Positions 34,438 to 46,678 of a DNA stretch of 64,000 nucleotides are shown piece by piece; position 1 is the stretch's first letter; every line of letters begins with the position of its first letter. The DNA is taken from contig JAFEUB010001023.1 in assembly GCA_024529925.1 (NCBI GenBank), forward strand, positions 62,001 through 126,000, written 5' to 3'. Origin of the DNA: Ophthalmolycus amberensis (lineage: Eukaryota > Chordata > Actinopteri > Perciformes > Zoarcidae). The translations under genes were made by a program, and so were the position numbers. Below the pieces are notes generated by a model, which worked only from the letters and a program-made list of their open reading frames with translations, made no database searches and had not been told where the DNA came from.

Positions 34438-37106
34438 CACGCTGGTGGAAATGGCCGTGGGAGGACTTGACTTCCTCATGCGGTTTAAGTTAATGGATGA
34501 ACAGGAAATACGGGGGCGAAGTGTTGATGTGTGGCACAGTTGGAGCTGGTGTCGGTTATTTGAAATTTTGCTCATGACCAAAATAATGTGCACGCTTCTG
34601 ATTGTTCATTTCTCAATCAGTCATGCAGTCGACTCTTAGACACACAGGAAAGCGTTTTGTTTTTCCCCCCCTCACCCTAATATTTTCCTCACTGCACATG
34701 TGTAGGTGTACGTGTGCGTCTTGGCAGTCTGTGTGTTCGCACTCTTTGAATTTGTTGCGGGGGAACGTGGGGCCCTAATCGGATGAAGCGGTTCACTGTG
34801 CAACCGCACTCAGAGCTGATCCTGTTTCAGAGATAAGATGATGTCGTTCCGTGAGATGATAATTCACTGTGGAAGTCCCTTGAAAGCGTGATGCAATTAT
34901 GAGTGGCAAAAGGTGCAATAGATTATATGGAAACAAATTAGTTTCCAGCCTCTTAACCGTCTCCGTTCTGTTCACCTTCCTCCCGTCTCCGCAGTTCTGT
35001 TGAAGTTTCGCACCGACAAAGGCCGCGCCCCCGACCCGCAGTCCTACCCAGAGGACAGTCGGCTCCTGAGACAGATCCGGGATGACGTCCTGGAGGCCTT
35101 GGCAGTGAGCGCTGACCTCCTGAATGATGACTTCATCAGGTATAAAACTTTAGTTTTACACAAGTGACGCGTTGAATGGATAATTAGCTCAGATAGGGAA
35201 TGGAGGCTGTAGACAGCAGGATCCAGCAACACGTAGCCACCCACAGCACCCATACGTCCTGTTGGAAGTGTCCTTGAGTTTTAATATAAAACATACAAAT
35301 GTATACATTCCTATTTTAAACCCTCTTTCACCAAGAAATATGTGCAGAACCCTTGTAGATCCAGTTACATGCTGGAAATGCATCCAGAGAAATGCCATTG
35401 AGACAAGATTAAGTCTATTTTTTAAACATATTTTCACCAAATTGCCCTTTCACCAACGATATCGTGTAATAGCTGTGTACTCATTACTTATGTTTGCAGG
35501 CCCAAATTCCACTTTTTCAAATTCATGTTTCAGATTTTTATGAAATTATGTATTTCAGCGTATTGCAATGCAAGAAAATCTGGACTGATCGATCAATTAC
35601 TGCACTTTCACATCCACATAGAAGCAGCACGTCTGTGTTATTGTTTCCACAAAGTCTGTGGCCTTAATCGCTTTCAAACTGGGTTTTGGAGACTGAATAA
35701 CGTCCACATTACACACAGACTGTAGGTAAGAAGTGGACGTGGTCACCGTGACGTCACCCATTAGTTTGTGGACTGATTGTTATGAAGCCTCGAGTTCGGC
35801 GATTTGGCCGTCGCCATCTTGGATCACGGCCGTCGCCATGTTGTTGTTTTGTTGCAGCTAATGAACAGAAGTGACCATATTTGGAATGCGGAAGGAGTGA
35901 CGTAGAGACGCCGTATACGACTCTGGTAGCTACTGCGACCTGTCAATCACAGTAGCCCCGCCCTGAAGCATACTCTGCTTTATGGTCTATTTGACTCTAA
36001 ATGGACCATAATGTACTAAATGAACATCATGTGTATTGAAGAAGACTTTAAACTAGAGATTGAGACCATAAACTCATGTTTACAATGTTTACTGAGGTAA
36101 TAAATCAAGAGAGAAGTAGAGTCATTTTCTCATAGACTTCTATACAACCAGAGGAGTCGCCCCCTGCTGGTCAGTAGAGAGAAAGCAAGTTTTAAGACAT
36201 TTCCACATTGGCTTCACTCGGCAGATCCGCCCGACATTCACCCAGTTTGTCTACATCTGTGGGAGGGGATTATTATTGATTATGAAGATGTTTTGGTTGG
36301 CTCACTAGCAGGGCTCCAGATGGAGGTATTTTTTGTCACACTTTTCTTTTATCCTCAGCTACTGCTTCTCCGAGATGTCTCCGGTGTGCGCCGTCGTGGG
36401 AGGAGTTCTGGGACAGGAAGTTGTCAAGGTGAGCATGTAAACATTAAAAGGAGCCTCGTAACTCCGGGAAACGATCTGCAGAGGTTAACGTTATCGATGC
36501 CGTCTCACGATATTCACTCGGCCGCGGTGAATGATGGCAAAACTGGTGTGTGAGGGAGTCGGTCAGCTGACAGGTGGCCGCTCAGCTGGTTATCTGGGTC
36601 GGCTTCAGAGAGACTCTTCTCTGTGCAGAAGAAGGATCGTCACTGTGACCACAGCCAGACTCCGTGTGGCGCTCCTGGCACAAGCCCCTCAAAAAGGGGG
36701 ATTGATTTATAAAGTCCTCGAGCTGAACAACATGAAACACTCATTGATATTTCATAGTAATAATAGTGAACTATGTTGCTTTCATACACGTGGGTTCGTA
36801 CAAAGTCTGGAAAATGTTTTCAAGGTTGTGAATGTGCTTGAACTGGAACGTACTCCTCAAAATAAATTGACAATAAACTTTATTGTCAAAGATCACAATT
36901 GAAGTAAACATTTTCAACTTCAAAATTCAACAAACGACGAGATCTCGAGGAACATTAGAAGTCCTCGAATGTGCCTGTTTGAATTTGGGGACTTTGTTTT
37001 TAGTTGAATTTCAGCAAAAAAAGACGTATTTTATTTTACAGTCCTTAAATCAGATTTTGTGTAAACTTCATTAGTCTCCTCTGATGGGATTCACAGACTG
37101 TAACTG

Positions 37107-37138
<32 letters not shown>

Positions 37139-37877
37139 CCATATATCTTGTGGCCTCATGACTGATTACTTGATTACTATGTACACTACCTTTCAGAAGT
37201 TTGTTATATCGATGTTTTTCTTCTTGACTTCAATAATGACTATTTTAACGGTGATAAAAGCAGCTTAATCCAGACACCAAATGTTTTATTTACATCTGAA
37301 ATAGTCTTTGAGAGAGAAATGATTCAGACTTCATGTAGTCGATGTCCCCACAGTGTTACATGACGGGGGGGGGGGGAGGGGGGATACTGTTGAATTGGAT
37401 GTTGAATTTGTTTTCCAGGCCAGAAAAGCATCAGTGATCCAAAATAATGAGTTGAACTGGGCTCTAAATATTCAGTCACAGTTGAAGTAAAACCTTTGAA
37501 CCTCCAACTTTGTAAATAAATGTGAAGATGTATAAATGAATATATAGAGTACAGATAAAAACATAACAATAACGATGTTATTAGTGCGTCCTGTAGCCAG
37601 CGTTGTTATTTATGATTAATCAACATCGTGTTTTAGAGTTCTGAAGATGCATCCAGACGGATCAGTTCCATGAGTTTCATAAATGGAAGAGATCTCGAGT
37701 AACGCATGAACCCTCTGAATGTTCCTCTTTGAATTCAGTCAATTTGTTTTTGTTGAATTTCAGCTAAAAAAAGGACTCGAGATCATTTATTGAAAAGATT
37801 TTGATGTGTAACTTCAAATGGGATTCACAGACGCGGTCACTGAGGTCGTTAGGATTCATGTCTCAGATAAAAACAGT

Positions 37878-37931
<54 letters not shown>

Positions 37932-38054
37932 CGGAGAGAGAGAGAGGGATTGGGCTGTTTCTTCGGTGCATGACCTGAATAAGATTCCAATGAGCTAATT
38001 AGAAAGCATCTCTTTCTGAGCTGCGTGCACGGTGAGCTGAGGTAACATGAGGTC

Positions 38055-38101
<47 letters not shown>

Positions 38102-39045
38102 TAGAGGGAGGGGACTGACTGCATTATATTGGCACAAGGCCAACCTGCCGTCTCTATGATGATGGAGGTGATGATGAAACCCACTGCAACTGGCCGACTG
38201 ATGTCTCGCCGGGTGAATCTGAGTGATTTCACTGAGCTCGCCTCGCCGACGGAACTTCTTAAACCGTGACGTGTGTGTGTGTGTGCGCGTGTGCGTGCGT
38301 GCGTGTGTGTGCGTGCGTGCGTGTGTGTGCCTGCAGGCTCTAACAAAACTAGAAAACTGGCATTACATAGATTCTTTCTGGTCGTGCTGGCTGGTACGTT
38401 GATTCTTAGTTCACAAAGTGAACAGTTACCTGCCAAAGTATTGTGTGGCGGTCGGAGTGATTACTTATGTATTATGTACACTACCGTTCAGTCAAGTTTG
38501 TAATCAGGCTGTTATTTCAGACACCAAATGTTTTATTTGCATTTGAAATAGTTGCCTGTTGATAATCCAGCTTGTTCTAAACACTTGACACTGAAACAGG
38601 AAGCTGCTCCTGCTCCTGACTGAACTGTTGTTCAGAGTTTTGATCTCCATGGAATTAAAAGCATGAACTACCATTCAGACATAAAGATGTGTCCCCTCAG
38701 ACAGCTGACTGGACAAAATGAGTGTGTGTGCTGAAGTGTTTTCTCTCGCTCTGTCTCTCCCTTCAGGCTCTCTCCCAAAGAGACCCTCCTCACCGGAACT
38801 TCTTCTTCTTCGATGGTCGTAAAGGCAACGGCGTGGTCGACTACTTTGGGCCCAACTAAACCGTTTTACACACAAATTCATGTCCAAATGTATGTATTTT
38901 CCTTCGTTTGTTCTGTCAGATCATTTATATCAGTTCTTGCTCCACTACTCATAAAGTTAATCTGTTGTTGTTCCAATTTTTGGCATTTGGTCTTTTTTTT
39001 TATTACATTTGCTAATAAAACCTTGTTAAGTGAAATGATTCTGCC
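24432..39045 (+). CDS. sae1: sae1, SUMO-activating enzyme subunit 1
   Basis: Regulatory, E1 amino-terminal-half-like subunit of the nuclear SUMO-activating enzyme. From family knowledge it pairs with UBA2, which carries the catalytic Cys, to adenylate SUMO with ATP. Exons are 24432-24532, 25849-25960, 26467-26639, 29876-30021, 31163-31262, 31619-31724, 34995-35139, 36359-36428 and 38767-38859. All junction phases agree if one lost base in exon 3 is restored, giving 348 residues (human 346). Motifs include AAQYDRQIRLWGLDAQKR, GLGGLGAEVAKNLILAGVKG, GDVYGYYGY, VDYFMLHVLLKFRTDKGR, AVVGGVLGQEVVKAL and RNFFFFDGRKGNGVV. A second ATG at 24441 gives MFEKED, closer to the mammalian start, so either Met may be used. 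The gene is head to head with zc3h4 and convergent with bbc3. Confidence 0.95.
24655..25178. mobile_element. probable hAT-like MITE remnant in sae1 intron 1
   Basis: Bounded by CAGTGG and CCACTG. The interior is full of AAGTA and AGTAC words like those at 1011-1741. Near the right end is a perfect 20-base inverted repeat (25112-25131 and 25136-25155, loop TGAA). The flanking octamers do not match. Confidence 0.45.
25849..25960 (+). CDS. sae1: sae1 exon 2: nucleotide-binding loop
   Basis: 112 bases, acceptor tttttatacag, donor GAAAAG|GTACCC. It reads RVLLAGLGGLGAEVAKNLIL then AGVKGLTLLDHEK, the ThiF/E1-type first beta-loop-helix. Confidence 0.95.
26467..26639 (+). CDS. sae1: sae1 exon 3 with a one-base frameshift
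   Basis: 173 bases, acceptor gcccaccag, donor GATGCG|GTGAGT. The 5' part reads VTEESCRAQFLVPVTARGQN then RALASLERG. The 3' part, one base out of frame, reads QNLNPMVEVRADPDRVEDKP then DDFFLKYDA. Family proteins run SLERxQNLNPMV without a break. One base is missing at about 26549-26553, where CGAGGCAG stands in place of something like CGAGGGCAG. A C run lies just upstream of the acceptor. Confidence 0.9.
26640..29875. other. sae1 intron 3
   Basis: A 3.2 kb intron with no coding signal. It has a purine-rich stretch (27.95-28.12 kb) and a (GT)n-(TA)n compound microsatellite at 28371-28457. Confidence 0.7.
29876..30021 (+). CDS. sae1: sae1 exon 4
   Basis: 146 bases, acceptor tccctccctcag, donor GTCGA|GTAAGT. 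It reads VCLTGCSRDLMVRVDQLCSK then HNIKVFCGDVYGYYGYMFCN, core E1-like fold with the GDVYGYYGY loop. Confidence 0.95.
31163..31262 (+). CDS. sae1: sae1 exon 5: variable linker
   Basis: 100 bases, acceptor ctctcttttttttag, donor AAAAAG|GTCAAT. It encodes EKLKLVKPTGNSNDGPEAKK then AKVDPNETTTVKK, the charged divergent insert of SAE1, which in mammals also lies near a nuclear localisation signal. Confidence 0.9.
31619..31724 (+). CDS. sae1: sae1 exon 6
   Basis: 106 bases, acceptor aaaccaatcag, donor CACG|GTACTG. It reads FCALKEALEVDWTTEKAKAG then MKRTPVDYFML, colinear with mammalian SAE1. Confidence 0.94.
31725..34994. other. sae1 intron 6
   Basis: A 3.3 kb intron with no supported exon. It has (CA)n at 33058-33082 and (GT)n at 34402-34436. 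A plus-strand open frame across the GT run near 34.1-34.6 kb has no coding character. Confidence 0.7.
34995..35139 (+). CDS. sae1: sae1 exon 7
   Basis: 145 bases, acceptor cccgtctccgcag, donor ATCAG|GTATAA. It reads LLKFRTDKGRAPDPQSYPED then SRLLRQIRDDVLEALAVSAD, the helical part of the fold. Confidence 0.95.
35720..36260. repeat. interspersed repeat in sae1 intron 7
   Basis: It contains words common in percomorph genomes as I recall them: TGTCAATCACAGTAGCC, CATAGACTTCTATACAACC and GGAGTCGCCCCCTGCTGG, in the usual order. It ends about 100 bases before exon 8. No class could be assigned. Confidence 0.5.
36359..36428 (+). CDS. sae1: sae1 exon 8
   Basis: 70 bases, acceptor tttatcctcag, donor GTCAAG|GTGAGC. 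It reads SYCFSEMSPVCAVVGGVLGQ then EVVK, the conserved (A/G)xVGGxxxQE motif of E1-like enzymes. Confidence 0.95.
36935..37310. repeat. duplicated block, copy A, in sae1 intron 8
   Basis: Ordered landmarks are GATCTCGAG, GTTGAATTTCAGC, GGGATTCACAGAC, a (GT)n run, TATGTACACTACC and CAGACACCAAATGTTTTATTT. The same landmarks recur in order at 37690-38545. Confidence 0.6.
37690..38545. repeat. duplicated block, copy B, in sae1 intron 8
   Basis: Same landmark order as copy A, but more than twice as long because three (GT)n runs (37880-37929, 38058-38098, 38268-38332) and intervening sequence separate its halves. Confidence 0.6.
38767..38859 (+). CDS. sae1: sae1 exon 9 and stop
   Basis: 93 bases, acceptor tctcccttcag. 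It reads ALSQRDPPHRNFFFFDGRKG then NGVVDYFGPN and TAA at 38857-38859. Confidence 0.96.
   Translation, partial: ALSQRDPPHRNFFFFDGRKGNGVVDYFGPN
38860..39045 (+). other. sae1: sae1 3' UTR with AATAAA
   Basis: AATAAA at 39014-39019 lies 155 bases after the stop, and cleavage is expected around 39030-39045. This is a short 3' UTR; the end is inferred from the signal. Confidence 0.65.
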
Positions 39046-40174
39046 TCAGGTTTCTGGATTTATTAAACAATAACAATCATGTTGTTTTATTCTTTTAATT
39101 TGGAAAATTAGATTAGAGATTTATTTTCCACTTATTTTAAAATCATGTGACACTTGTGTCATGTAAATTAGTACAAACTAATGTTGTGCAAGGAAATCTG
39201 TGTCAATCAATATTTAGTCTTCCTTTTGATGCAAACGGTGCAGTCATGAAACACGGTGGCCTTGAATTATGCAATGTTAAAAAATTAAAATATCAGAAGG
39301 GGAAGGACTGTAGATGGTTACATGATGCTTAGTGTATGACCATATTTGGTAATAACCTCTCACCGCCCCAGCGTGTGACTCACCAAACCAAACATGGCTG
39401 CCTCAGTGACAAATAAGGCAGCGACAACAAGCGAGCGCTGCAGTGGGGGAAAACCAGACCGTGGTCCCGTGTCTGACCGTGGTTGAACCTGTTTATCCGG
39501 CCGGGCCTGGGGAACCTGAACCGCAGAGATGTGTCTTACTGTAGATGGAAATAATGACGCTTCTTTTGATGCAGTTTAACTCCTGCAAGGGTCGACTGCT
39601 GTGTTTTCAACAGCAGGTGCCACGAGGTCGCTGAGTCATTCTGCTGTTTAAAAAAAAAAAAAGTAAGTTTACAGTTCGAAATAGTTCAACAGGAAAGTGT
39701 CATCTTTTGTAAAATATTTTTTTTGCATTGTCAAGTCAGTTAATTCAGAAATAGTTTTCTAGACAAAACAAATCAGTGATACATTACAATAACGCAATAA
39801 CATGAGAGGGAGAGGTGTATGAGGGTGACTTATTAAAGGTTGTTGCCGCTTCAGATACATTTCATTCATGGGGAGCTGAAGCAGCGTTTCCACAATGACC
39901 CGTAAAACATGTGACCTTAACCGCAACAGGAAATGTCTACGGTGGTATATCCATCAACCAAAGATCAGCTTCTCTCCGTGGCTCAAAAGGGAACCGAATC
40001 GATTCTGTGGCAAACTTTGAGGTGAATTAGGTGATTTGACCTGTTTGGACGAGTGACAGATTCCCCAGACAGACAGACTGACTCCTCTCAAACCGCCGGA
40101 TCTCATTCCCACCACCGTTTAGTTTGTTTGTTTTTATCTCTTCCAGGCGTAAGCCTGAGGAGAGATCATGTGCT

Positions 40175-40312
40175 TGCCCGTGTGTCTGTTTGTCTGTCCG
40201 CCTGTCTACAGCTAATCTCTCACACCACTGGACCCGTCAGCCAAATATATTCTGTGCTCATCTACCACCGTATGCTCAAGGACCTGTTGTGGTTGCAGTG
40301 ATTCATGAATAA
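40175..40312 (+). repeat. dispersed repeat, copy 1 (partial)
   Basis: Carries CTACAGCTAATCTCTCACAC and ATGCTCAAGGACCTGTTGTGG followed by a TTGCAGTGATTCA end, matching the copies at 60.6 and 62.6 kb. Confidence 0.55.
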
Positions 40313-41239
40313 AATGTTTTATTAACTAGTGCATAACTCGTCAGTGACTCTGACTCCTCATGACCGGACGCAAGTGAGCGACAACTGCTTCAGTATTCAA
40401 TCATTTCCACTAATAGAAAAGTTCTAGGCACGACAGAAGATGGATAAATCCCTGTTTTTGTTATCTTCGCTGCCGTCTTGACTGTAAGGGAGGCAGGGGG
40501 GGAGAATTGGGTGAGATTCAACTCTTTGTTTGGAACGGGGAGCGAAAGACACCGAGCAGAAATCAGCACTTTTGTAGTTTAATATTAAGTTCAGTGTAAT
40601 TTGTTGTGTGAAGCCAAGAATACATACATGACACAAATCCTCCAAAGGGAGATTTCAAAGGTAACAGATTTTACTGTAAGAAGACAAAGAAGGAATGGCT
40701 GCCTCTGGACGTCGGTGTCCATGTTTGACACTTTTGAACCATCATTTTAAGTAGGAGGCCAACACTGAGGCTCATCAAAGCGATCACTCTGATGCATTCC
40801 TACTGTAACTAAATTGATATCTACTTGTATTCCCCCGTGAGGCTTTCTGCTGCAGAAACGTGTGACAATTGATTTGAATAAAGACAGGATTGAGTCCATT
40901 CACACATCGGGTTCATTGCAAGTTCAGAGAGAATAAGAAAAGAATTGAATAATTGCCATGAATACATATTAAACAACACAAGTCTATTTTTGATTGGTGT
41001 TTACGGCTGATTTAGGAGCAAAACCAAAGGAGCTGTTAGGCAGCGCAGAGTGCCACTTCTCTTTTCCTGGGATTAGGAGAGAAGATTAATTACGGAATGT
41101 CCCTTTAAGCTCATTCTGCCCTTTAATTAAACCTACTCTTATCTGCCAACACATTCAATGCGCTCTTCATGCTGACTCTGCTCTCTGTCTTTCATGTCCT
41201 CTCTTGTTCTCTCACACACGCACACGCACACACACACGC

Positions 41240-41281
<42 letters not shown>

Positions 41282-41516
41282 AAATCCCAGTGCGGCGCTC
41301 CTGCTGTGTGGTCACTCTCTCCACTTAGCAGCAAAGACCAAGTGTCTGTTGTTGCAACCAATCAGATCCCTGATTTGGCTCTGAGGGTCGCGTGATTGGC
41401 TCATTCTGCAGAGGAGTTTAACTGAGGATATCTGGTCCCAATGCTGCCTGTTGACTCAGCAACAGACAAGTGTGGGTGTATGTGTGTGTGTGTGTCTGTC
41501 TTTACTTGTACAACCA

Positions 41517-41759
41517 TCTTTGTGAGGACCATTAAAAGTTTTAGACCTTCAGATTGAGGACACTTTTGGAAAGTGAGGACATTTTTGTCGCTCCTCACTT
41601 TGGGAAGGACCTTTAAAGGCCCGCTTGAGGGTTCAGGTTAGAGTTAGTTTCAGGTTAGGGTTAGGGTCAGGTTTCAGCGTAAGCATTTAGTGGTGATGGT
41701 TAAGGTTAGGATAATGGGAAAAGAGAATACTTTATATCAACAAAGTGTCCTCACAAAGA
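41517..41759. mobile_element. MITE-like element with telomere-like core
   Basis: Perfect 13-base inverted ends, TCTTTGTGAGGAC (41517-41529) and GTCCTCACAAAGA (41747-41759), enclose TTAGGG-like units (GGTTAGGGTTAGGGTCAGG at about 41654-41672). A (GT)n run flanks the left end. Confidence 0.55.
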
Positions 41760-43063
41760 TAGAAGTGAAGGGTGTGTTATTGTGTGTTGGCTGGCCAGAA
41801 GGTCTTTGCTATTCCTTAGAAACTGGTGAATTCCTGCGTTTGTTTATTACTAGTGCAGCGCTCGCGTTGCTGCTGAACAGCATTGTCCCGATACAAACCC
41901 ATTGCTTGGCTCCCGGCGGCTGAAGTGTTGCTAGGAAGTTTAGTATATTTACCATCCAACAGCAAAAGTGAACTGCTGTCGATGAGCGAGCCGTGGCCTG
42001 AAATGCCCCGCTGTGGTTGACAAGCTGAAGTCTGCAGAGCTCTGAAGCTCCGCCCCACAGCTACAGTTTATTAATATTGAACGTGTTGTGTCTTCAAATT
42101 GCACCATGGGGAGCCAAGAAGAAAAAACACAGAGTGTGAAGTAGATCCGATGAGCAAAGAACTCACAGAGATTCCTCGCTTTATAGTTGGATGTAAAGAT
42201 TAGTGGGGCTGCAACTCACAGTTCTTTTCAGTCTTAATTAATCGGCCAATTATTTTCTAAGTTCAATTAAATAGTTAATATATATATATCATTTTTCATA
42301 GCACATCTGAGAAGCTGGGAAAACCGTTGCTTAAAACGACTAAAATTATGACATTTTTAATTTTTTAAAACATTTTCTGCTTCAGCTGTAAAGATTAAAG
42401 CAGCAAATATTTCTTCATTTTGGAAGCAGAAATCTGGAGTTCTCACTTCAAATGCAGGTTGACTTTTTTCCTACGCATCAGTAACAATCCAATGATATAA
42501 TATATCAAATAAAAATAGCTTAATATAGTATAATGCCAGGGTATGTTCCCCAGGAAAGACTGACTAAACGTTGAGCTCTTGGAGGCCCGTATGAATGTGT
42601 TATATTTACCAACATTCATTTTTATGAAAATAACACAAATTATTACTCAGAAGTCAGTAAAATGGTCTAAAGTCAAAGATCAGATAAGGATCATCAGAGA
42701 GTCACAGACATTTTGATCTGTAATCACAACACTTCAACTGTCATTCTTAATTTTTTAAACACATTGTTTTTTTAATTGCCAGTTACTGTACGTACGTGTT
42801 GTGTTTAGTGTCTGTTTATTTGTAAATAAAAACAGACAGGAAATGATAAAAAAACAAAGACATTCCTGATGTATTACGTTCATTAAAACCAGGTGACGTG
42901 AACAACAACATGAATAAATGCTATAATAACAATGCGCACTGTGCAGTTCCAGGGTTATTCAAGGCCTCTGTAAGAGCATCAAAACATGGTCTGGAGTATT
43001 TTGATGCGCATGTTGCCCCGGATTGTCATGTTGACCATCATTGTAAACACTTGTGGTGCATCT

Positions 43064-43114
<51 letters not shown>

Positions 43115-43579
43115 CAGCGAGGGTCTTGACCTCGTGTCTGCTAATCCGTGCTGCTCTCCAGATATGACGGAGACCACAGCGCTGTCCGTCCATCCACTGT
43201 CACGCATGGCCAGAGGGCTGCTGCTCTAAACCCCAGACAGCCGGCAACATCTGTAAACATCTGCCGAACCAATAAACTGCCGCTGTCCTCGCCTGAGAGT
43301 GGCGTCATCGCAAAGTGACATTTCCACTGTATGAAGTTCACCCCCAAGCAGAACGAAGTCATCATCTTACTCCCGTGGCTTTGTGGAGTGTAAAGGAGAA
43401 CCTTTATTTACTCATTTGGGTTATTTCACCTTTATTTAACCAGGTCTCTTGAGCCATTATCTCAGTTAATGAAGTACAATTTTGAGGTACTTTACTTGTG
43501 TATTTCTATTTCCATCACCGCATTTTGAAGTGGCATATTTATTATAACTTTAGTTACCTTGCAGATTCAGATTAATAAT

Positions 43580-43618
<39 letters not shown>

Positions 43619-44464
43619 TACAGTATATTCATCTCGCCAAATATTTTGTATTAAAACATGTACTCAGCAATAAACATGATTTCTGATGAATAATTCTGAA
43701 ATGGGCCATTCTGCATCATGAGTACTTTGATGTTTGGTAGAATAAGTATATTTTGATGCGAACACTTTTGTACTTTCACGTACAATCTTGAAGACCTCCG
43801 TTTAGTTCTCTTTGGAGGCACCTGTGGCGATACGCGGTAATTGCAGGTGTGTTTATTCGGATCTTACTTCCCGGAGATACAAACAGTGTCTGGAATCCCC
43901 TGATTAGTTGATTTGCAAACATACGTTTAAACTACAATTGTATTGTATGTTCTACTCAGGGATTTCTAAAAGTTAGCTTTCTCTTTAAAAAACATTGAAC
44001 ACGTTTCCTCGTAAAACTTTCAGTCCTTGTAGTTCCTGTCTGGTCAGTCTTACCAGGAACTCCAAAACTGTTGTTTTTGTTCAATAAGTGCAGTAACAAG
44101 TGTGGAAAGAAATATATAAAAACTATTAAAGCAAATTATACTCTCCATTTCATCAGCCAGTTCCTTGAAAATAGACACATGCTGAACGACAAAACTTCTG
44201 TTTTAGAAATAGTTGTTACTTGAAACAGTATTATATGATAACAGACACAAGTGGTTTCATATAAATTAAATTATATAATGACATTGATGTAGTTTTCTCT
44301 AAAGATTATTTTTCATATATTAAACAGTGAAAGGAGAGAGGGGACACCACGCAGCAAAGGGGTCATTGTTAAACTCTGCCCGCTGCAGAAAGGACTCAAT
44401 GCATGGGCTGCCCGCTCTACCAGGTGAGCTCCAGTTATTAATGTTGGACATAAAACACCAAACA

Positions 44465-46678
44465 AGGGAAGATAGTTTCCTTATCTTTATTGTATAAAAA
44501 AGAGAAAAAAGTACAAAATTCATGTAGAAAGTTTACAATAGAAAAAAAGTTGAAAAACAGCAAATACACACTGCATGTGACTGACACTGAGCGTCGTTGG
44601 TGGTGTGTTTGTGTGTGTGTGTGGACCAGGACCACTTAACGTTACTATGTGATGACAAGCACTGCTGGCGAACCGATCGAACAACACGCAGTAAACAAGC
44701 GTCTACTGGAGCTAGCGTCGTTGGTTCTCTGCTCAGCGTCTTGAGAAACAATGGCCTGGGCTTCAGACAACTAAACAGTGTCGCAAAGGACAAGTGGGAG
44801 TGGCATCCAAAAGGGTCCAGGTTTCAGTCAAATGTTTCCTGATTTGGAAAATGTACTACTCCACGAAGTGGACGCTTTAATCCAGAGTACGTTACAGTAC
44901 ATAAACATATTGTTTTAGCAGGTGTAGCACACAGTTTGGGATTCAAATTCACATCAGAAATAATTCTATTTTTCATTACAGGGTTTTTAGTTCAGTCAGT
45001 ATCTTCTTTGTGGTTTCAAGAGAATAAAACGGGAGAACTTTGGTACTTTTGCGTCACATCTGATCGACGCATGGAAAGCCAATGCATCACTTGTTGTTGC
45101 TTTAAAACACAGTGCCGTCTTAAATGATTGGGACATTTCATGTATTGCTAGCAGAGGACAAAAAAAGTACCAAATTCTAAAGCGGACATCATTTCACTTT
45201 CTTTTCTTCTGCTTTTCAAAGTGATGCATCCACTCTCAGCGTGTAGTGCAGCGCTTTAGCTCCCTTTTTATTCAATCTCTGTTTTAACAGTTTACAACTC
45301 AAGTACAGCTTCATTCATAGTTTTGATCAGGAATGTAAGAAACAAAATAAATACATCAAAAACAAAGAAAACTAAAAAAAAAAGCTACAGATACGCTACA
45401 GTCCAAAATAAATTATGCTCTTAATACGAGCAATTCAACATTTTCTCCCAAACAAACTACAGTGAAAGTTATCGCACAACCGATGAGAGGGGGGGGGGGG
45501 GGGGGGGGTCATTTTACAAAAACATCAAATACTTTTTTAACAATCAAAAGATCCAGATTATATATTTTTTTCATTTAACTCATGGAATACCATCTCAAAT
45601 CCACTGGATTTAAATTCAAACTCTGGCCGCTCAGAAAGAAGATCTCCTGCTTTCATCAGCACTTTGTTAAAGTCCGCATTAGTTAAGATTCATCTTCCAA
45701 AAGAGTATTTACAGACGATGAAGTAACTATAAACACTGTCGACGCGGGAAGGGGGGGGGGGGGGGGGGGGGGCGAGCCCCTGCCAGCTCCCAACACTGGC
45801 AGCGGTGAACGGAGGAATGTACAGTGGCCCAACGCGTGGCGGGAGAATCACGCGACGTCTGTCCTCGGATGACCTCAGACCATGCTGACGCCGGAACATT
45901 TGAATGCAGTGCAAATGACACCGGCAAACAAAGCATTGGAAGAGCGTGTGTGTGTGTGTGTTTCTTTGAATGCGTGTGACTGTCCTAGTTTCGGAGATGA
46001 GGGACTCAACAGAGCGCTGAGAGGAAAGGCACGTCGTTGTATGACGGAACAAAGCAGTCAGAGAGGCTCACCCGGTGGGATACGACACCCTTTTTATTCC
46101 CTGCGATGCAAAAACAGCGTCCAGTTTCACAGTATGTAAGACGGAGACACGACAGACGAAGGTCAAATCATGTTTACATAATCAAACGGAAGAATTTTGG
46201 AGCGATATCGACCATTTCAAATCAAGTTAGAAATGGTGGCTGTGATGGTTCCCTATCAGTGGCTGATATTAAAGCTGAATGGAAAAGCTCCACAAGATAA
46301 TGAAGACCTGTCTGTGGTATAGACATTTAGAAATATCTGTATTTTCCCATTTTGCGCTGAGATCTCAGTAAACACAATTCATTCATTTGACCCACGTCGT
46401 CCATGCACACACACACACACACACACACTGACACAGGAGATGAGAACCGAGACAAAGACAGCGAAAGCAAGTGGATTTTACAAAATATACAGGTAGGAAA
46501 GGGACCGTCTGTCCGTCAGCTGCAGTCCGTACCAGCAGACTGACTGACGGACTCCTTGAATTCTTTGTCCCCACGAAAATGTTTTTGATTCCAGGCCGCG
46601 TTAATCCTCCGGATCGATTCAAACGGAGCGCAGCGACCAGTCCGTTCACCAGTAGCCGCGGTGACGAGGCGTCTCTCT
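44465..46678 (-). other. bbc3: bbc3 3' UTR (extent uncertain)
   Basis: AT-rich non-coding sequence with AATAAA on the minus strand at 45272-45267 and 44491-44486, so the UTR may be about 1.4 or 2.2 kb. It contains two plus-strand G runs of 20 and 22 bases (45489-45508 and 45751-45772), which are C runs in the mRNA. Confidence 0.4.

Larger units (their letters stand above)
39046..44464. other. intergenic region between convergent sae1 and bbc3
   Basis: No gene seen. It holds a poly(A) run near 39650, one copy of a dispersed repeat (40175-40312), (CA)n at 41213-41278, a MITE-like element at 41517-41759, (GT)n at 43065-43111, (TA)n near 43586 and a hAT-like fragment at about 43480-43780. Confidence 0.6.

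Noticed and set aside
34115..34639. 174-codon plus-strand open frame in sae1 intron 6
   Set aside because: Runs through a (GT)n microsatellite with Val-Cys repeats, low-complexity flanks and no known domain.
41636..41714. Interstitial telomere from a chromosome fusion
   Set aside because: The TTAGGG units are few, degenerate and confined between the inverted ends of a short element.
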